64,000 nt of DNA from Lacticaseibacillus casei DSM 20011 = JCM 1134 = ATCC 393 (GCF_000829055.1 NZ_AP012544.1:2604001-2668000), one strand, 5' to 3'; shown: positions 19,530 to 30,280, counted from the stretch's first letter. The notes: generated by a model not told the origin, from the sequence alone. Made by a program: numbers and translations.

Positions 19530-19822
19530 TATTCATCCTATTCATAGCAGATGCCGTGATCCTTCTTGGTGTTACCGTTGTCGGGGCCTTAATCCCCACT
19601 GTCGTCTCTGCCAACGTACCGTTTGTTTTCAAAACCGGCAAAGTCGTTTTGAAGGCGCAACCCGTTCTTAATCAAATCATGCCGTCGCTGGTTCCGGTGG
19701 CGTTGGTTGCGTTAAGTTACTGGCTGCTTGGCAAGAAAAAGATGAATTCAACACGCCTCATTGTTCTGGTGTTGATTCTCGGCATTGTTTTAGGTGCTTT
19801 TGGGATTATCGGTAAAGCTTAA
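19530..19822 (+). pseudogene. C-terminal remnant of a mannose-family PTS EIID gene
   Basis: From about 19530 the frame encodes the end of an EIID membrane protein: LLGVTVVGALIPTVVSA, VLNQIMPSLVPVALVALSYW, LLGKKKMNSTRL and a final hydrophobic segment. Intact EIID proteins have about 270-300 residues; only about 95 are present. The frame opens upstream at 19427 with residues unlike EIID, derived from the adhesin terminator, so no functional product is expected. It keeps its own terminator (19858-19911), consistent with an operon tail left after replacement of upstream DNA. Confidence 0.75.
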
Positions 19823-19857
19823 ATTCTCGAATATTAGCCGAAAATCATCAAATTTAT

Positions 19858-19911
19858 AAAAACGATTCTACGCATTTTGCACGATTAGCCAAAATTCGTA
19901 GAATCGTTTTT
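19858..19911 (+). terminator. Terminator of the former mannose-family PTS operon
   Basis: Perfect 15-bp stem AAAAACGATTCTACG / CGTAGAATCGTTTTT. The AT-rich bases from 19912 to the IS element at 20114 contain no gene I can support; part of them may be the original promoter region of adhesin 2. Confidence 0.85.
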
Positions 19912-20113
19912 ATGTGTCAATGTCAAGCTTTCTAACAATGAACGCTCTTGTTTTTATAGTTAACTAATAATATGATGAGTTTTTGAAATAATTAGGCTGC
20001 TGTATTATTAACAATTGTACCTTTGATTAACCGAAGATACCAATTCGTTTCTGTATAGTACTATTTTAGATCGTTTATGATGCAAATTACTTTACCCAAA
20101 AGAACTAAACATG

Positions 20114-21164
20114 CCTAGATTGCAATAATAAAGTTACCACCTAGAAAGAGGCTTGCTCACTGCTTGAACTGGGGTTTGCCAACGGAGACATTTTCTAGGT
20201 TTGTTATTGATAAGCGCTGTGGCTTGTTGAATATCGGTCTCTGAAACCTGATCAAAGTGTGTTCCCTTCGGGAAATAGTAGCGAAGTTCTCGATTGAACC
20301 GTTCATTTGTGCCCCGTTCATTCGGGTGATAGGCGTGGCAAAAGTAAACCGGTATCCGATAGCGCTTTGTAAGCGCCTGATCGCAGGAAAACTCTTTACC
20401 GTGATCAACCGTCACTGATCGAACCGGACCCGGAAAGTCCACCATCAGTCTTGCAAATCCCTTGAGAACAGCATTTTGTGATAAGTTTTCAAGCTTAGTT
20501 GTCGCCATTAAACGTGTCACCCGATCGACAATGGTCAAAACAGCAGCCTTTGACCCGCGACCACCGCGAACTGTATCCATCTCTAAATGTCCTTTTTCGG
20601 TTCGCCGATTAGCTGACTCACTGCGAATCTCAATTGAGGTGCCTACTGCTTGGTTATAGCGCGACCGAAGGTCTTGTCTTCTTTTATGACGTTTACCGTG
20701 ATCAAAGAGTTGGCTTGGCTGAAAATCGACTTGTCTTTGATAAATCCAGTGGTAAATCGTGTGTGGCGCACAGTGAACGGCATAACCGACCATTTCAGGG
20801 GACCAACCCAGGTTTAGCTTCTCAGTTACCATCCGCTTCAACTTAGGCGTTAAAATCGAGTGCCGACCACAACGATGCCGACAAGTATCGGCATGATCCT
20901 GAGCTATAATGGCGCAGTAATCACCTTCAGGGCAACGGTGAAGCTCATGCCTAATAGAAATACGAGAGCGGCCTAAGGTCGCGGCGATGTATTGAATCGT
21001 GTGGTGTTGCATCAGTTCTATCTGAGATCGTTCAATTAAGGTTATAATGGCCATGGGACCTGTCCTTCTCTCTAGATGGTATGTTATGCAAACACCATTT
21101 TAGCAAGAACGGACAGGTCTTTTTTCACATTTTCTGGGTGGTAACTTTAATTATGCAATCTAGG
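20114..21164 (-). mobile_element. IS30-family insertion sequence, copy 1
   Basis: A 1,051-bp element with imperfect terminal inverted repeats of about 35 bp (outer bases CCTAGATTGCA) flanked by 4-bp direct repeats CATG (20110-20113 and 21165-21168). It holds one transposase gene. Copy 2 at 43912-44962 has identical length and opposite orientation. It is inserted 69 bp upstream of the adhesin 2 start codon. Confidence 0.93.
20134..21054 (-). CDS. IS30-family transposase
   Basis: DDE transposase of 306 residues. The N-terminal HTH (residues ~1-45, HTIQYIAATLGRSRISIRHE) binds the terminal repeats. The catalytic residues are Asp in LEMDTVRGGRG, Asp in VTVDHGKEF and Glu in GTNERFNREL, the IS30 pattern. 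It differs from copy 2 by one residue in KGT(H/Q)FDQV, so the copies are recent. The gene nearly fills the element and appears intact. Confidence 0.95.
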   Translation of the reverse strand: MAIITLIERSQIELMQHHTIQYIAATLGRSRISIRHELHRCPEGDYCAIIAQDHADTCRHRCGRHSILTPKLKRMVTEKLNLGWSPEMVGYAVHCAPHTIYHWIYQRQVDFQPSQLFDHGKRHKRRQDLRSRYNQAVGTSIEIRSESANRRTEKGHLEMDTVRGGRGSKAAVLTIVDRVTRLMATTKLENLSQNAVLKGFARLMVDFPGPVRSVTVDHGKEFSCDQALTKRYRIPVYFCHAYHPNERGTNERFNRELRYYFPKGTHFDQVSETDIQQATALINNKPRKCLRWQTPVQAVSKPLSRW

Positions 21165-21233
21165 CATGATACTCTTCTTGTTAGAAAGTGAATAGATGAA
21201 CATTGTCCCTCGCTTTAAACAAGGAGAAGAAAA

Positions 21234-24200
21234 ATGGAAAGAAAAGTACACTATAAAAGCTACAAGAGCGGCAAGTTTTGGGTTGCCGCCCTCATTTCAG
21301 TGTCGCTCGGAACGGTTGGGGTTATCACCATTCCACAGATTTTTGAGGCCGTACCGGTCTATGCGGATGCCAGCCTGACTGACGTCACTGCCACGGTTGA
21401 CCATAATGACTTCTTAAATTATTTCAAATTGGGCGGACCTACAACACCGGGCAAACAGCCAGCAATTCCCTATCCAGCCGGGCAACAAGGTTATCAGGTT
21501 CAGCTTACCGCTGATGCCCAAGGACAAGCGGGAAACGTTGCCTTAAAAACAAAAATCGATATGACGCAAAGTTTCACGCTTACGGGTCGGCTTTATCTTG
21601 GCAAAAACGCTAGCGGTGGCGATGGCGTTGCTTTTGGCTTTGCCGATGCCAATCCTGGTGATATCGGTCAACCAGGTAATGCGTTCGGTATTGGCGGATT
21701 GCCGAGAGCGTTTGGGGTTAAATTCGACGAATATTACAACGGCGGTGGCGACGAATATGCTGCAGCAGATTTGGACCCAGGTGACTACCCTCAAATGCGA
21801 GTGGTTCATACGGGTCCAGGTGACAATCCAACACAGGTCGTGGGAGTCAAAGGTGCAAAAGGAGTGTTCTACAACAACATCCCCGCGCCAAATGGACAAC
21901 ATGTAGACCTGGTGATCACCTATGATGGCCAAACTAAACAGATGACCGTGAAGTATGGCACCGTGGGAATTACTTTCGATGCAGGCCCGTATATTAAAAA
22001 CGAACAATTAGCCATGTTTCTCACTGGCTCAACTGGTGGCGTCACTAACCAGCATTTGTTCGATTTTCTAAAGTTCACATACACCCCAGGACTAAAAGCA
22101 GTTCAAGCCGATCTTAAAAATAGATTGCTCACTGAAGCAAACACTCAAAAAGCAGCAGTTAACGCTGATCCAACGTTAACAACTGGCGATCGTAAGATTC
22201 AAACAGACAAAATTGATGTTGCTCTCAAAACAGGACAAGATGCGATCGACACCGCGGCCACAACACCTGATGCGATTACGGCATTCGATAACAATAAGCC
22301 CGAAATTATCAAGGTACACACGCCGGGTCAACCGCTAGCAGATCGAAAAGCGGACAGAAAGACAAAATTGCAGGCTGAGCACGACAAAATCGTAGCTGAC
22401 ATCAACAAAGATCCAACTTTGACCTCCGCGGAAAAGACTCAGCAAATCACTAATGCTGATACAGCACTAACTAAAGCTAATTTAGCAGTCGATGCTGCGA
22501 CCGATGCAGATCATGTAGACTCAGCATTTTCGAATGGAAAAACTTCGATTGATGCCGCCCATCAGCCCGGTGCCACGCTTGATGCCCAACGAGCTGCTAA
22601 AAAGGCAGCATTAGATACCGAGGCAGCGACAGTAAAAAAAGCCATTCAAGACGACGCCACCCTAACCTCAGCCGAAAAGAAAACACAGTCAGACGCCGTT
22701 GATAAAGCCTTAACCGATGCCAAATCCGCCATCGACAATGCCACAACAGCTGACACGATCAACGCCGCTGCGGATACTGGTTTAGCCAATATTAGAAATG
22801 CCCACCAATCGGGTCCGTCCTTGGCTGACCAACGCGCCACCCAAAAGCAGGCGTTAAAAGATAAGCACGATCAGGTTGTCAATGATATTAATCTGGATCC
22901 AACATTGACGGCCGTCGAGAAGAAAACGCAAATCACTAATGCGGATCAGGCACTCACCGATGGCAATGCTGCCATTGACACTGCCGCCACAGCTGATGCG
23001 ATCAACCAGGCAGCGACCGTTAGCCAAGCAAACATCGACAATGCGCATAAAGTCGGAAAACCGCTCGAGGATCAGAAAAACGCGCAGAGGCAACGGCTGA
23101 CCAATGAAGCCACTGCGGTTAAGAAAAAGATTCAGGATGATGTCACGTTGACAACAGCGGAAAAGACCCAACAAACCGCTAACGTTGATAAAGCACTGAC
23201 AGACGGTTTAGACGCCGTCAACGCCGCAACCACCGCTGACGGCATCATTGCAGCCGGAGATGACGGCATTACTGCCATTGATAAGGTCTATCAAACCGGC
23301 ACACCCCTTGATGACCAAAAAACCGCCAAGAAAACGGCGATTGATAACGCGGCCGCCATTGCCAAGAAAGCCATTCAAGACGACCCAACTTTAACAACGG
23401 CTGAAAAGCAACAACAACTGGCCGTGGTAGATAAGGCGGTCACAGACGGCAAAAAGGCTATCGACGCCGCTACCAATGCGGATGACGTCAACAAAGCTGC
23501 CGATACGGCGATCACCACGATCAATCAGGCCCATCAACCAGGAAAATCAATCGCCGACCAAAAAGAAGCCCAAAAACCGCCATCGACAATGCCGCAACTG
23601 CTGCCAAAAAAAGCCATTCAAGACGACCCAACCCTAACGAAGGCTGAAAAGAAGCAGCAAACTGACGCCGTTGATAACGCTGCCGACGCCGGCAAGAAGG
23701 CTGTCGATGCCGCTACCAACGCGGATGATATCAACAATGCAGCTAACACCGCCATCACCGCCATCAGTAAAATCCATCAGCCGGGAAAGCCCCTTGCTGA
23801 CCAAAAGGACGCCAAGAAAACAGAACTTGACAATGAAGCTGCCAAAATCAAAACCGCGATTCAAGGTGACCCGACTTTGACCACCGATGAAAAGAACAAG
23901 CAACTAGATGCAGTTGACAAGGCCCTTGACGCCGGTAAGAAAGCCATTGACGCCGCAGCTAACGCCGATGACATCAACACGGCTACTGATGCTGCTAAAA
24001 CCAACATTGACAATGCCCATCAACCTGGCACTTCGATTGACGACCAGAAAAAGGCACAGAAAGAAGCACTCGAAAAGGAAGCCCAGACCGTCAAAGGGGC
24101 CATTCAAAATGACCCGACTTTGACGACGGCCGAAAAGCAACAGCAGACCGATAACGTCGATAAAGCGCTAAAAGACGCCGAAGCTGCCATTGATAAAGCC

Positions 24201-26671
24201 ACGACCGCTGACGAAATCAACACCGCCACGGCCACTGGCAAAACCAACATCGACAACGCCCACAAGCCTGGCACCTCGCTTGACGACCAAAAGGCTGATC
24301 AAAAGAAGAAACTCGAGGACGAAGCTGCTGCAGTCAAAAAAGCGATTCAGGATGACCCAACGCTAACGACTGCCGAAAAACAACAGCAGACAGCGAACGT
24401 TGACAAGGCGTTAAAGGATGCCGAAGATGCGATTGACGCCGCAACAAACGCGGATGGCGTCAATCAGGCATTTTCTGATGGTAAGCCAAGATTGACGCGG
24501 CACACCAACCTGGCAAAACGCTCGACGATCAAAAAGCGACCCAAAAGAAGGCTCTCGAAGACGAAGCCGCCACAGTCAAAAAAGCCATTCAAGATGACCC
24601 AACACTGACAACGGTAGAGAAACAACAGCAAACAGCCAATGTTGACAAAGCGTTACAAGATGCTAAAAACGCGATTGACGCCGCAACAAATGCTGATGGC
24701 GTCAACCAGGCATTTTCTGATGGTAAAGCCAAGATCGACGCGGCGCACCAACCCGGCAAAACGCTCGATGATCAAAAAGCTGCCCAAAAGAAGGCTCTCG
24801 AAGACGAAGCTGCCGCCGTTAAAAAGGCCATTCAAGACGACCCAACGCTGACAACCACCGAGAAGCAGCAACAAACTGCCGATGTCGATAAAGCGTTGAA
24901 AGATGGAACAGCGGCCATTACCAATGCCACGAATGCTGACGAAATCAATCAAGCCTTCGACACCGGCAAAACCAACATCGACAACGCCCACCAGCCGGGC
25001 ACCGCAGTCGATGATCAAAAAGCTAATCAAAAGAAGGCACTGGATGATATTGCTGCCAACGTCAAAAAAGCCATTCAAGACGACCCAACTTTGACGACGG
25101 CTGAGAAGCAGCAACAAACCGCCAACGTTGACAAAGCACTCAAAGATGCTAAAGACGCGATTGATGCGGCCAAAGATGCCGACAGCATCAACCAGGCATT
25201 TTCTGACGGCAAGACAAACATCGAAAAAGCCCATCAGCCTGGGCAAACACTTGATGACCAAAAAAATAATCAAAAGAAAGCCCTTGATGACAAAGCTATC
25301 AAGATTAAGCAAGCCATTCAAGGCGACCCAACCCTGACGACTGCTGAGAAAAACCAGCAAATTGCCGAGGTCGATAAAGCGGTCAAGGATGGCAAAGACG
25401 CGATTGACGCCGGGACCAACGCTGACGAGATCAACAAGGCATTCACGGATGCCAAGAATAACGTTGACCAAGCCCACAAACCTGGCACGGCTGTCGATGA
25501 TCAAAAGGATGCCCAGAAGAAGTTACTCGATGAAGAAGCGGCCAAAGTTAAACAAGACATCAAGGACGATCCAACCTTAACCACTGCCGAAAAGCAGCAG
25601 CAAAGTGAAAACGTTGACAAGGTGCGCAAAGATGGCCAAGCTGCCATTGATGCCGCGACCAATGCCGACGACATCAACAAAGCGTTTGAAACCGGCAAAG
25701 TGAACATCGATAACGCCCATCAACCGGGTAAAACGCTCGATGAGCAAAAAGCCGCTCAGAAAAAGTCACTTGATGAAGAAGCGGCCAAAGTTAAGCAGGA
25801 CATCCAAAATGACCCAACCCTGACGACAACCGAAAAGCAACAACAAGCCGAAAACGTTGACAAGGCGCGCAAAGACGGCCAGGCCGCGATTGACGCTGCC
25901 ACGACCCCGGATGAAGTCAATCAGGCTTTTGAAACTGGCAAAGTGAACATTGACAACGCTCACCAGCCGGGCACGTCCCTTGACGATCAAAAGGCTGCAC
26001 AGAAGAAGTCACTGGCCGATGAAGCCACGAAGGTTAAGCAAGCGATCCAAGACGACCCGACGCTGACAACTGCCGAAAAGCAGCAGCAGAGCGAAAACGT
26101 TGACAAAGCCTTCCTGGACGGCCAAAAAGCAATCGATCAAGCGCAAGATGCCGACAGCGTCAACACGGCATTTGCAACCGGCAAAGCTAACATTGACGCC
26201 CAGCACCAACCTGGTAAATCTCTAGCCGATCAACGCTTGACTGCCACTACCGAAATTGACAAAGAAACGGCTAAAGTCAAGCAGCAGATCGACAACGACC
26301 CTCTGCTGACTGATGCTGAAAAAGCCGATCAAAAGGCTAAGGTGGATCACGAAGCAGCTCTGGCTAAGGAAGCCCTAGCAAAAGCTATGGATGCTGACGC
26401 CTTAAATGCCGCGCTTGCTGACGGCATCAAGAAAATTGACGCCCAGTACGTGCCGGGCACAGCCAAAACGCCAACTCCTGATCAAGGACCAAAACCGCTG
26501 ACCGTCGATCCGCAACCGACGACAACGCGGCCACTATCAACCACGCAAACGCCAACCTCCCCATTGCCGCGAACCGGTGACAAACCAGCAACCGGCTTAG
26601 CTGCCCTGGGTGCCTTCATCCTAAGCATGTTCGGCTTCGCGCTGACCGGTAAAAAACGCAAACGTTCTTAA
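21234..26671 (+). pseudogene. Giant LPXTG adhesin 2, frameshifted in the repeat region
   Basis: Paralogue of the protein at 11253, about 1,812 codons. It starts at ATG behind AAGGAGAAG. Order: KxYKxGKxW signal (KSYKSGKFW), lectin-like head (~55-285, SFTLTGRLYLG, GDGVAFGFADANPG, AFGVKFDEYYNG), about 18 repeats of ~78 residues (IQDDPTLTTAEKQQQT type), then LPRTG with hydrophobic segment and KKRKRS. At 24483-24484 a repeat reads GGTAAGCC where sister repeats read GGTAAAGCC. The lost A shifts translation to a stop at 24606-24608, and the right frame resumes to 26671. A second, self-compensating shift lies at 23572-23612. As written, the protein loses its last third and its anchor. IS30 copy 1 sits just upstream. 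Confidence 0.85.
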
Positions 26672-26737
26672 AGTAAAAATCAATCTGGATGATGTAATTA
26701 GAAAGTAGCGCCCGCAATTCCTCCATGAGTAAAACAT

Positions 26738-26790
26738 CAAGTCCCGCGATCGAGAAGTCCGAAAAGACACTCGCTCGCGGGGCTTGTTTT
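26738..26790 (+). terminator. Terminator after adhesin 2
   Basis: Stem CAAGTCCCGCGA / TCGCGGGGCTTG (one G-T pair) followed by TTTTATT. The 26672-26827 space contains nothing else recognisable. Confidence 0.82.
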
Positions 26791-26827
26791 ATTGATTATA
26801 AAGAAGTTACCTAAGACATGTTGTTTG

Positions 26828-27145
26828 TTATTCGAGAAAGGGAGGCTTTGAGACATATGAGATACGCTTAACATATTGGCCTTTGTGCTGGATGGATGCA
26901 AATTTCCGCGTTGTATCATAACCTTGAACAAACTTTAAAGTGTATGAAAGTTTTTGCCCATTTTTCGAGTAAATTTCAATGTTCCGATAAGTTCGTGTCC
27001 TCAAGGGAACTTTGGCATAGCTTGTTTCTTCGCTGATAAAAGGATTGACGCGGTCAGTCAATTCGTTGTGGATTGAGAGCAACGCTACCACACTTACAAT
27101 GACAAGTACACTAACGCCTACTAATATCTTTTTTCCTCGAGTCAT
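26828..27145 (-). CDS. YxeA-family (DUF1093-like) small exported or anchored protein
   Basis: A 105-residue protein with one N-terminal membrane segment (KKILVGVSVLVIVSVVAL) and an extracellular part (YAKVPLRTRTYRNIEIYSKNG) typical of YxeA-family proteins that accompany lactococcin-972-type and related peptide operons. It is the last gene of the cluster; its ATG overlaps the ATPase stop by 4 nt and is preceded by AAGGAGG. Role unknown; immunity is possible but unproven. Confidence 0.78.
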   Translation of the reverse strand: MTRGKKILVGVSVLVIVSVVALLSIHNELTDRVNPFISEETSYAKVPLRTRTYRNIEIYSKNGQKLSYTLKFVQGYDTTRKFASIQHKGQYVKRISYVSKPPFLE

Positions 27146-27804
27146 TGCTTGTTTACCTCCTTGTTCTGTAAATCTCCATCAAGAATTTGAATGACGTAAT
27201 CACACTTTTGCCAAACTTCCTGCGAATGAGTCGCGATTATGATAGTAGCTTCTGGCCCAAAGCTATTGAATAAGACACGAAGTACAATATCGGTGTTTTC
27301 TGGGTCAAGAGAGCCGGTCGGTTCATCAGCTAAAATTACATCTGGCTTTTTAAGAAGTGCCCGAGCAAGCGCAATCCGTTGCTGTTCGCCGCCGCTCAGC
27401 GTAAACACTCTTTGATTAAGAGGTAGATTTTCCAATTCTACTTGAGCCAAAGCTTGTTTCATAGCTGACCTAGAGCCACTTTTGTTTAATCTTCGATTTG
27501 CAAAACCAATTTTCAAATTGGCCTCAACCGTGCCATTCTCTATTAAGCCGAAGTTCTGAAAGATAAAGCCTAAGTGATCACGCCACATCTTTTGCACATT
27601 TGCTTTCGAAACTGCGAGTCCATTCAACTCCACCAATCCTGAAGAAGGTTCCTCAAGGCCACCCAGTATATTTAACAAGGTCGTCTTGCCCGAACCACTT
27701 TTTCCAATAATCGCATAGCTTTTCCCGTTTTCAAACTGATAACTAACTTTATTTAGAATCATTTTTTCCCCAAAACTTTTGGATATTTTCCTAGCGTTAA
27801 TCAT
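27142..27804 (-). CDS. ABC transporter ATP-binding protein, lactococcin-972 group
   Basis: Cytosolic ATPase of 220 residues. Walker A GKSGSGKTT is near residue 36, with Q-loop FIFQNFGLIE, signature LSGGEQQRIALARAL, Walker B VILADEPTGSLD and switch ATHSQEVW. It belongs to the MacB/LolD-like branch that pairs with large FtsX-type permeases, here the DUF1430 protein 11 nt upstream. Together they probably export the bacteriocin or protect the producer. It overlaps yxeA by 4 nt. Confidence 0.92.
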   Translation of the reverse strand: MINARKISKSFGEKMILNKVSYQFENGKSYAIIGKSGSGKTTLLNILGGLEEPSSGLVELNGLAVSKANVQKMWRDHLGFIFQNFGLIENGTVEANLKIGFANRRLNKSGSRSAMKQALAQVELENLPLNQRVFTLSGGEQQRIALARALLKKPDVILADEPTGSLDPENTDIVLRVLFNSFGPEATIIIATHSQEVWQKCDYVIQILDGDLQNKEVNKQ

Positions 27805-27815
27805 ATCAAAGCCAC

Positions 27816-29801
27816 CTAATTTCCATGATTAAGAGTATCCACCAAGCCTGATTCAGCTCGAGATGCCGTGAATAGAATAATCAAAATTTCAAACATGAGG
27901 TAGAAGAATCCATAAGGCAAGATATTAATCGCACTCTTAACTGTTAGCACTCCAACTATAAGCAGGGCATCAAGCAAACCGTTTAATACCATAAATCGCA
28001 TTAAAATTGATTGATTAGATAATCCAAACACCTTTCGGATTGCCATTCTTTGGCGTTGATCTTTTAAGAAAGTAACGCTCATAAAAGATACAGCGAATAA
28101 AAGCTGAAGTAAAGAAAGTGATGTGATTGCAACCAAAATGAATATCTGACGAACCATAAATGTGTTGAAATCAGATAGGCGAGTCTTGGCATTGGTAATG
28201 CCCGTAATATTGCTTTCCAGACCGAGTTTTTTAATGTCACTCTTTAATGGTTTTAGTTCGGAGAATTGAACCATCCCCTGTGTCATCGTTGCCCAATAAA
28301 AATTGTCGGAGAATACTTTTTTGTCTATAATCACAACAATAGCATTTCTCGAAACTGAATCTTCAATCGCCTTGCCAACAGTGTAATTAAATAAGCTTTG
28401 ATTATTCTTAGTCTTGACCACCGTAAATTCGGTAACTCTAGGAACATCAAAAGAATTTGGCAGTCTCCGCTGAAACACAATTAGCTTATTCAACTTTTTT
28501 AAAAAGTTATTTGTTTGATCTACGCGGTTACTCGGAATTAAAACCATTAGTCTCCCTTGTTGAGGCGCAGAGTATGAAATTTGCGTACCATCATAAGCAA
28601 GAATAGGGTTATATTTCAAGTAAGTTCCATTTACAAACATAACATTTCCGCTCATTGGTTCATCATCTCTAACATTTGGATGAAATTCCTGGAAATTCCT
28701 AGATATGATCACATTTGAATCATCATCAATCATCTGGTGAGATTTCCTGCTTATAAAATTCATTTGATTGTCATTTGTTTCATTGATTTGACCAAACTGG
28801 ACTGTATAACCGCTGTGTCTAGTAATCCAATGATTCATTGTCTTGCTATCTTGCGAGTACCTCAAAAAATTGTTGTATAAGGATACCCCGTTAATGGATA
28901 CAAGTATTACTAGCGAGATTTTAATCATGTATCCAAAAATCATGAAAGAGCGCGACTGTCTAGATCCTTTGATGGAGGTATATATATCTATTAACCAAAG
29001 AGTTGCATAAGACAGAACATCCAGTACGAAAAAGCCAGAAACCAAAATCAACAGCAAAATTAAAATATATAATGCGAACAATTTTAAACCAAGAAACGTT
29101 AGCGATGAAGCTCCTACGGCAAAGATAATAATCACAGCCGCAGCCTCTGAACTAACAAATACAGGTAATCCAGCCCACCAATCATGTTTAATGATTCTAC
29201 TCTTAGTCATGCCATTAACTTCCATTATGGCATAGGATTTAAAACGGTATATTTTTTCCAATAACATGATAATGAACATCATACTAATGATTCCAATGGC
29301 AACTAACAAAAAATTGGCCGAAACCATATCCGCTACCGAAGCATTAATCAACGATGGGCTATAGATATGAGCTGGTAAACCGGCATCAGAAAATGCAGTT
29401 GCAAGGGTCTTTAGCTGTTTCCCCTTCGCATCGGTGTAATACATGCCATTAACATCTTCAAGCTGAAGTGATCGTTGATTTAAAAGTCCAACATTCATAC
29501 CCTTTTTAATTGAATATTGCCTTTTGTTCTTAGGGTTAAAGTCATACACAATTTTGTTTTGATGTTCATTGATGGTATTCAGCCGTGCCTTAATCAAAAC
29601 AAGATCTTTTTCTGTTGCTTTTTTCTTCAGCAATTCAAAAACAGAATTCTTGCTCCGTTTACCATCCCAACTCTCTACAGATATTGCGCTTGTTGTGTTT
29701 GGAATTGTGTTATTGTCGTATGCCTTGATTGTTTCCAAGAACAAAAGTGCCACCACCACTGTCGTCATTGCAAATAATAAACTCTTGATAACTCGTAACA
29801 T
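27816..29801 (-). CDS. Bacteriocin-associated integral membrane protein (DUF1430 type)
   Basis: Large membrane protein of about 661 residues: one N-terminal membrane segment, an extracellular domain (~30-165), three membrane segments (~170-290) with FtsX-like features, a second large extracellular domain (~330-550) and three or four C-terminal segments. This is the layout of the DUF1430 proteins found in lactococcin 972 operons. The start at 29801 (MLRVIKSL) is chosen because AGGGTGG lies 9 nt before it. It is the permease partner of the following ATPase. The hairpin at 29827-29859 separates it from the bacteriocin gene. Confidence 0.85.
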   Translation of the reverse strand: MLRVIKSLLFAMTTVVVALLFLETIKAYDNNTIPNTTSAISVESWDGKRSKNSVFELLKKKATEKDLVLIKARLNTINEHQNKIVYDFNPKNKRQYSIKKGMNVGLLNQRSLQLEDVNGMYYTDAKGKQLKTLATAFSDAGLPAHIYSPSLINASVADMVSANFLLVAIGIISMMFIIMLLEKIYRFKSYAIMEVNGMTKSRIIKHDWWAGLPVFVSSEAAAVIIIFAVGASSLTFLGLKLFALYILILLLILVSGFFVLDVLSYATLWLIDIYTSIKGSRQSRSFMIFGYMIKISLVILVSINGVSLYNNFLRYSQDSKTMNHWITRHSGYTVQFGQINETNDNQMNFISRKSHQMIDDDSNVIISRNFQEFHPNVRDDEPMSGNVMFVNGTYLKYNPILAYDGTQISYSAPQQGRLMVLIPSNRVDQTNNFLKKLNKLIVFQRRLPNSFDVPRVTEFTVVKTKNNQSLFNYTVGKAIEDSVSRNAIVVIIDKKVFSDNFYWATMTQGMVQFSELKPLKSDIKKLGLESNITGITNAKTRLSDFNTFMVRQIFILVAITSLSLLQLLFAVSFMSVTFLKDQRQRMAIRKVFGLSNQSILMRFMVLNGLLDALLIVGVLTVKSAINILPYGFFYLMFEILIILFTASRAESGLVDTLNHGN

Positions 29802-29826
29802 ACAAGCCACCACCCTAACTATGAAT

Positions 29827-29859
29827 AAAAACCCACAGCGCAAGATTGACGTTGTGGGT
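29827..29859 (-). terminator. Attenuating terminator between bacteriocin and transporter genes
   Basis: On the minus strand ACCCACA-N15-TGTGGGT is followed by TTTTTATT, between the bacteriocin stop (29923) and the DUF1430 start (29801). Partial read-through would give more bacteriocin than transporter mRNA. Confidence 0.7.
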
Positions 29860-29922
29860 CATAGGTCTTTAATCATCCGGACAACCGATTTTTCCATGTG
29901 AAATATGCACCATTATCAGGAA

Positions 29923-30207
29923 CTATTTAACGTTATAGAAACTTTGGTTTCCGAAATATGACTTTTGAGCAGACGCGCGCGCCTCTGTACCCGGAGAAAT
30001 CCAACCACTTGATGCGCTGTATGCTCCCTTAACAGCTGCACTGTGTGTCCTGCTATTATGGGAATAATACGACCAAACGTAGGTCGAACCAACGCCGTAG
30101 TTCCAAGTCCCACCTTGCACATCAACTGTATAAGCAAGAACTGGAACTGCGGAAACTCCTATAGTCGCAGCAGCAAGGGCACTGACAATAACTGACTTTA
30201 TCCTCAT
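29923..30207 (-). CDS. Lactococcin 972-family bacteriocin precursor
   Basis: Secreted peptide of 94 residues with a Sec signal (MRIKSVIVSALAAATIG then VSAVPVLA, cleavage near residue 25) and a mature part of about 69 residues beginning YTVDVQGGTWNYGVGS. The family pattern is visible: GGTWxYG, SYYSHNSRTHSAAVKG, and a C-terminal A-x-A stretch ending GNQSFYNVK. There is no double-glycine leader and no cysteine, as in lactococcin 972, which binds lipid II and blocks septum formation. The start at 30207 is 8 nt after GGAGGA. The Rgg-type regulator and a shared 45-bp box lie upstream. Confidence 0.87.
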   Translation of the reverse strand: MRIKSVIVSALAAATIGVSAVPVLAYTVDVQGGTWNYGVGSTYVWSYYSHNSRTHSAAVKGAYSASSGWISPGTEARASAQKSYFGNQSFYNVK

Positions 30208-30280
30208 GACCATATCCTCCTCAAGATTTAAGTTGAGTGACAATAATTCAACAAATACTGGGTATCTTCAAATTAACATT

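Noticed and set aside
12100..26400. Regular direct repeats that could suggest a CRISPR array
   Set aside because: The ~234-243-bp period is coding and encodes DUF1542-like units; there are no short identical repeats with unique spacers and no cas genes.
11253..26671. Long open frames on the opposite strand inside the adhesins (for example 17019-17735 and 24653-25504)
   Set aside because: They are by-products of the codon bias of the repeats, recur with the repeat period, and have no ribosome sites or recognisable products.
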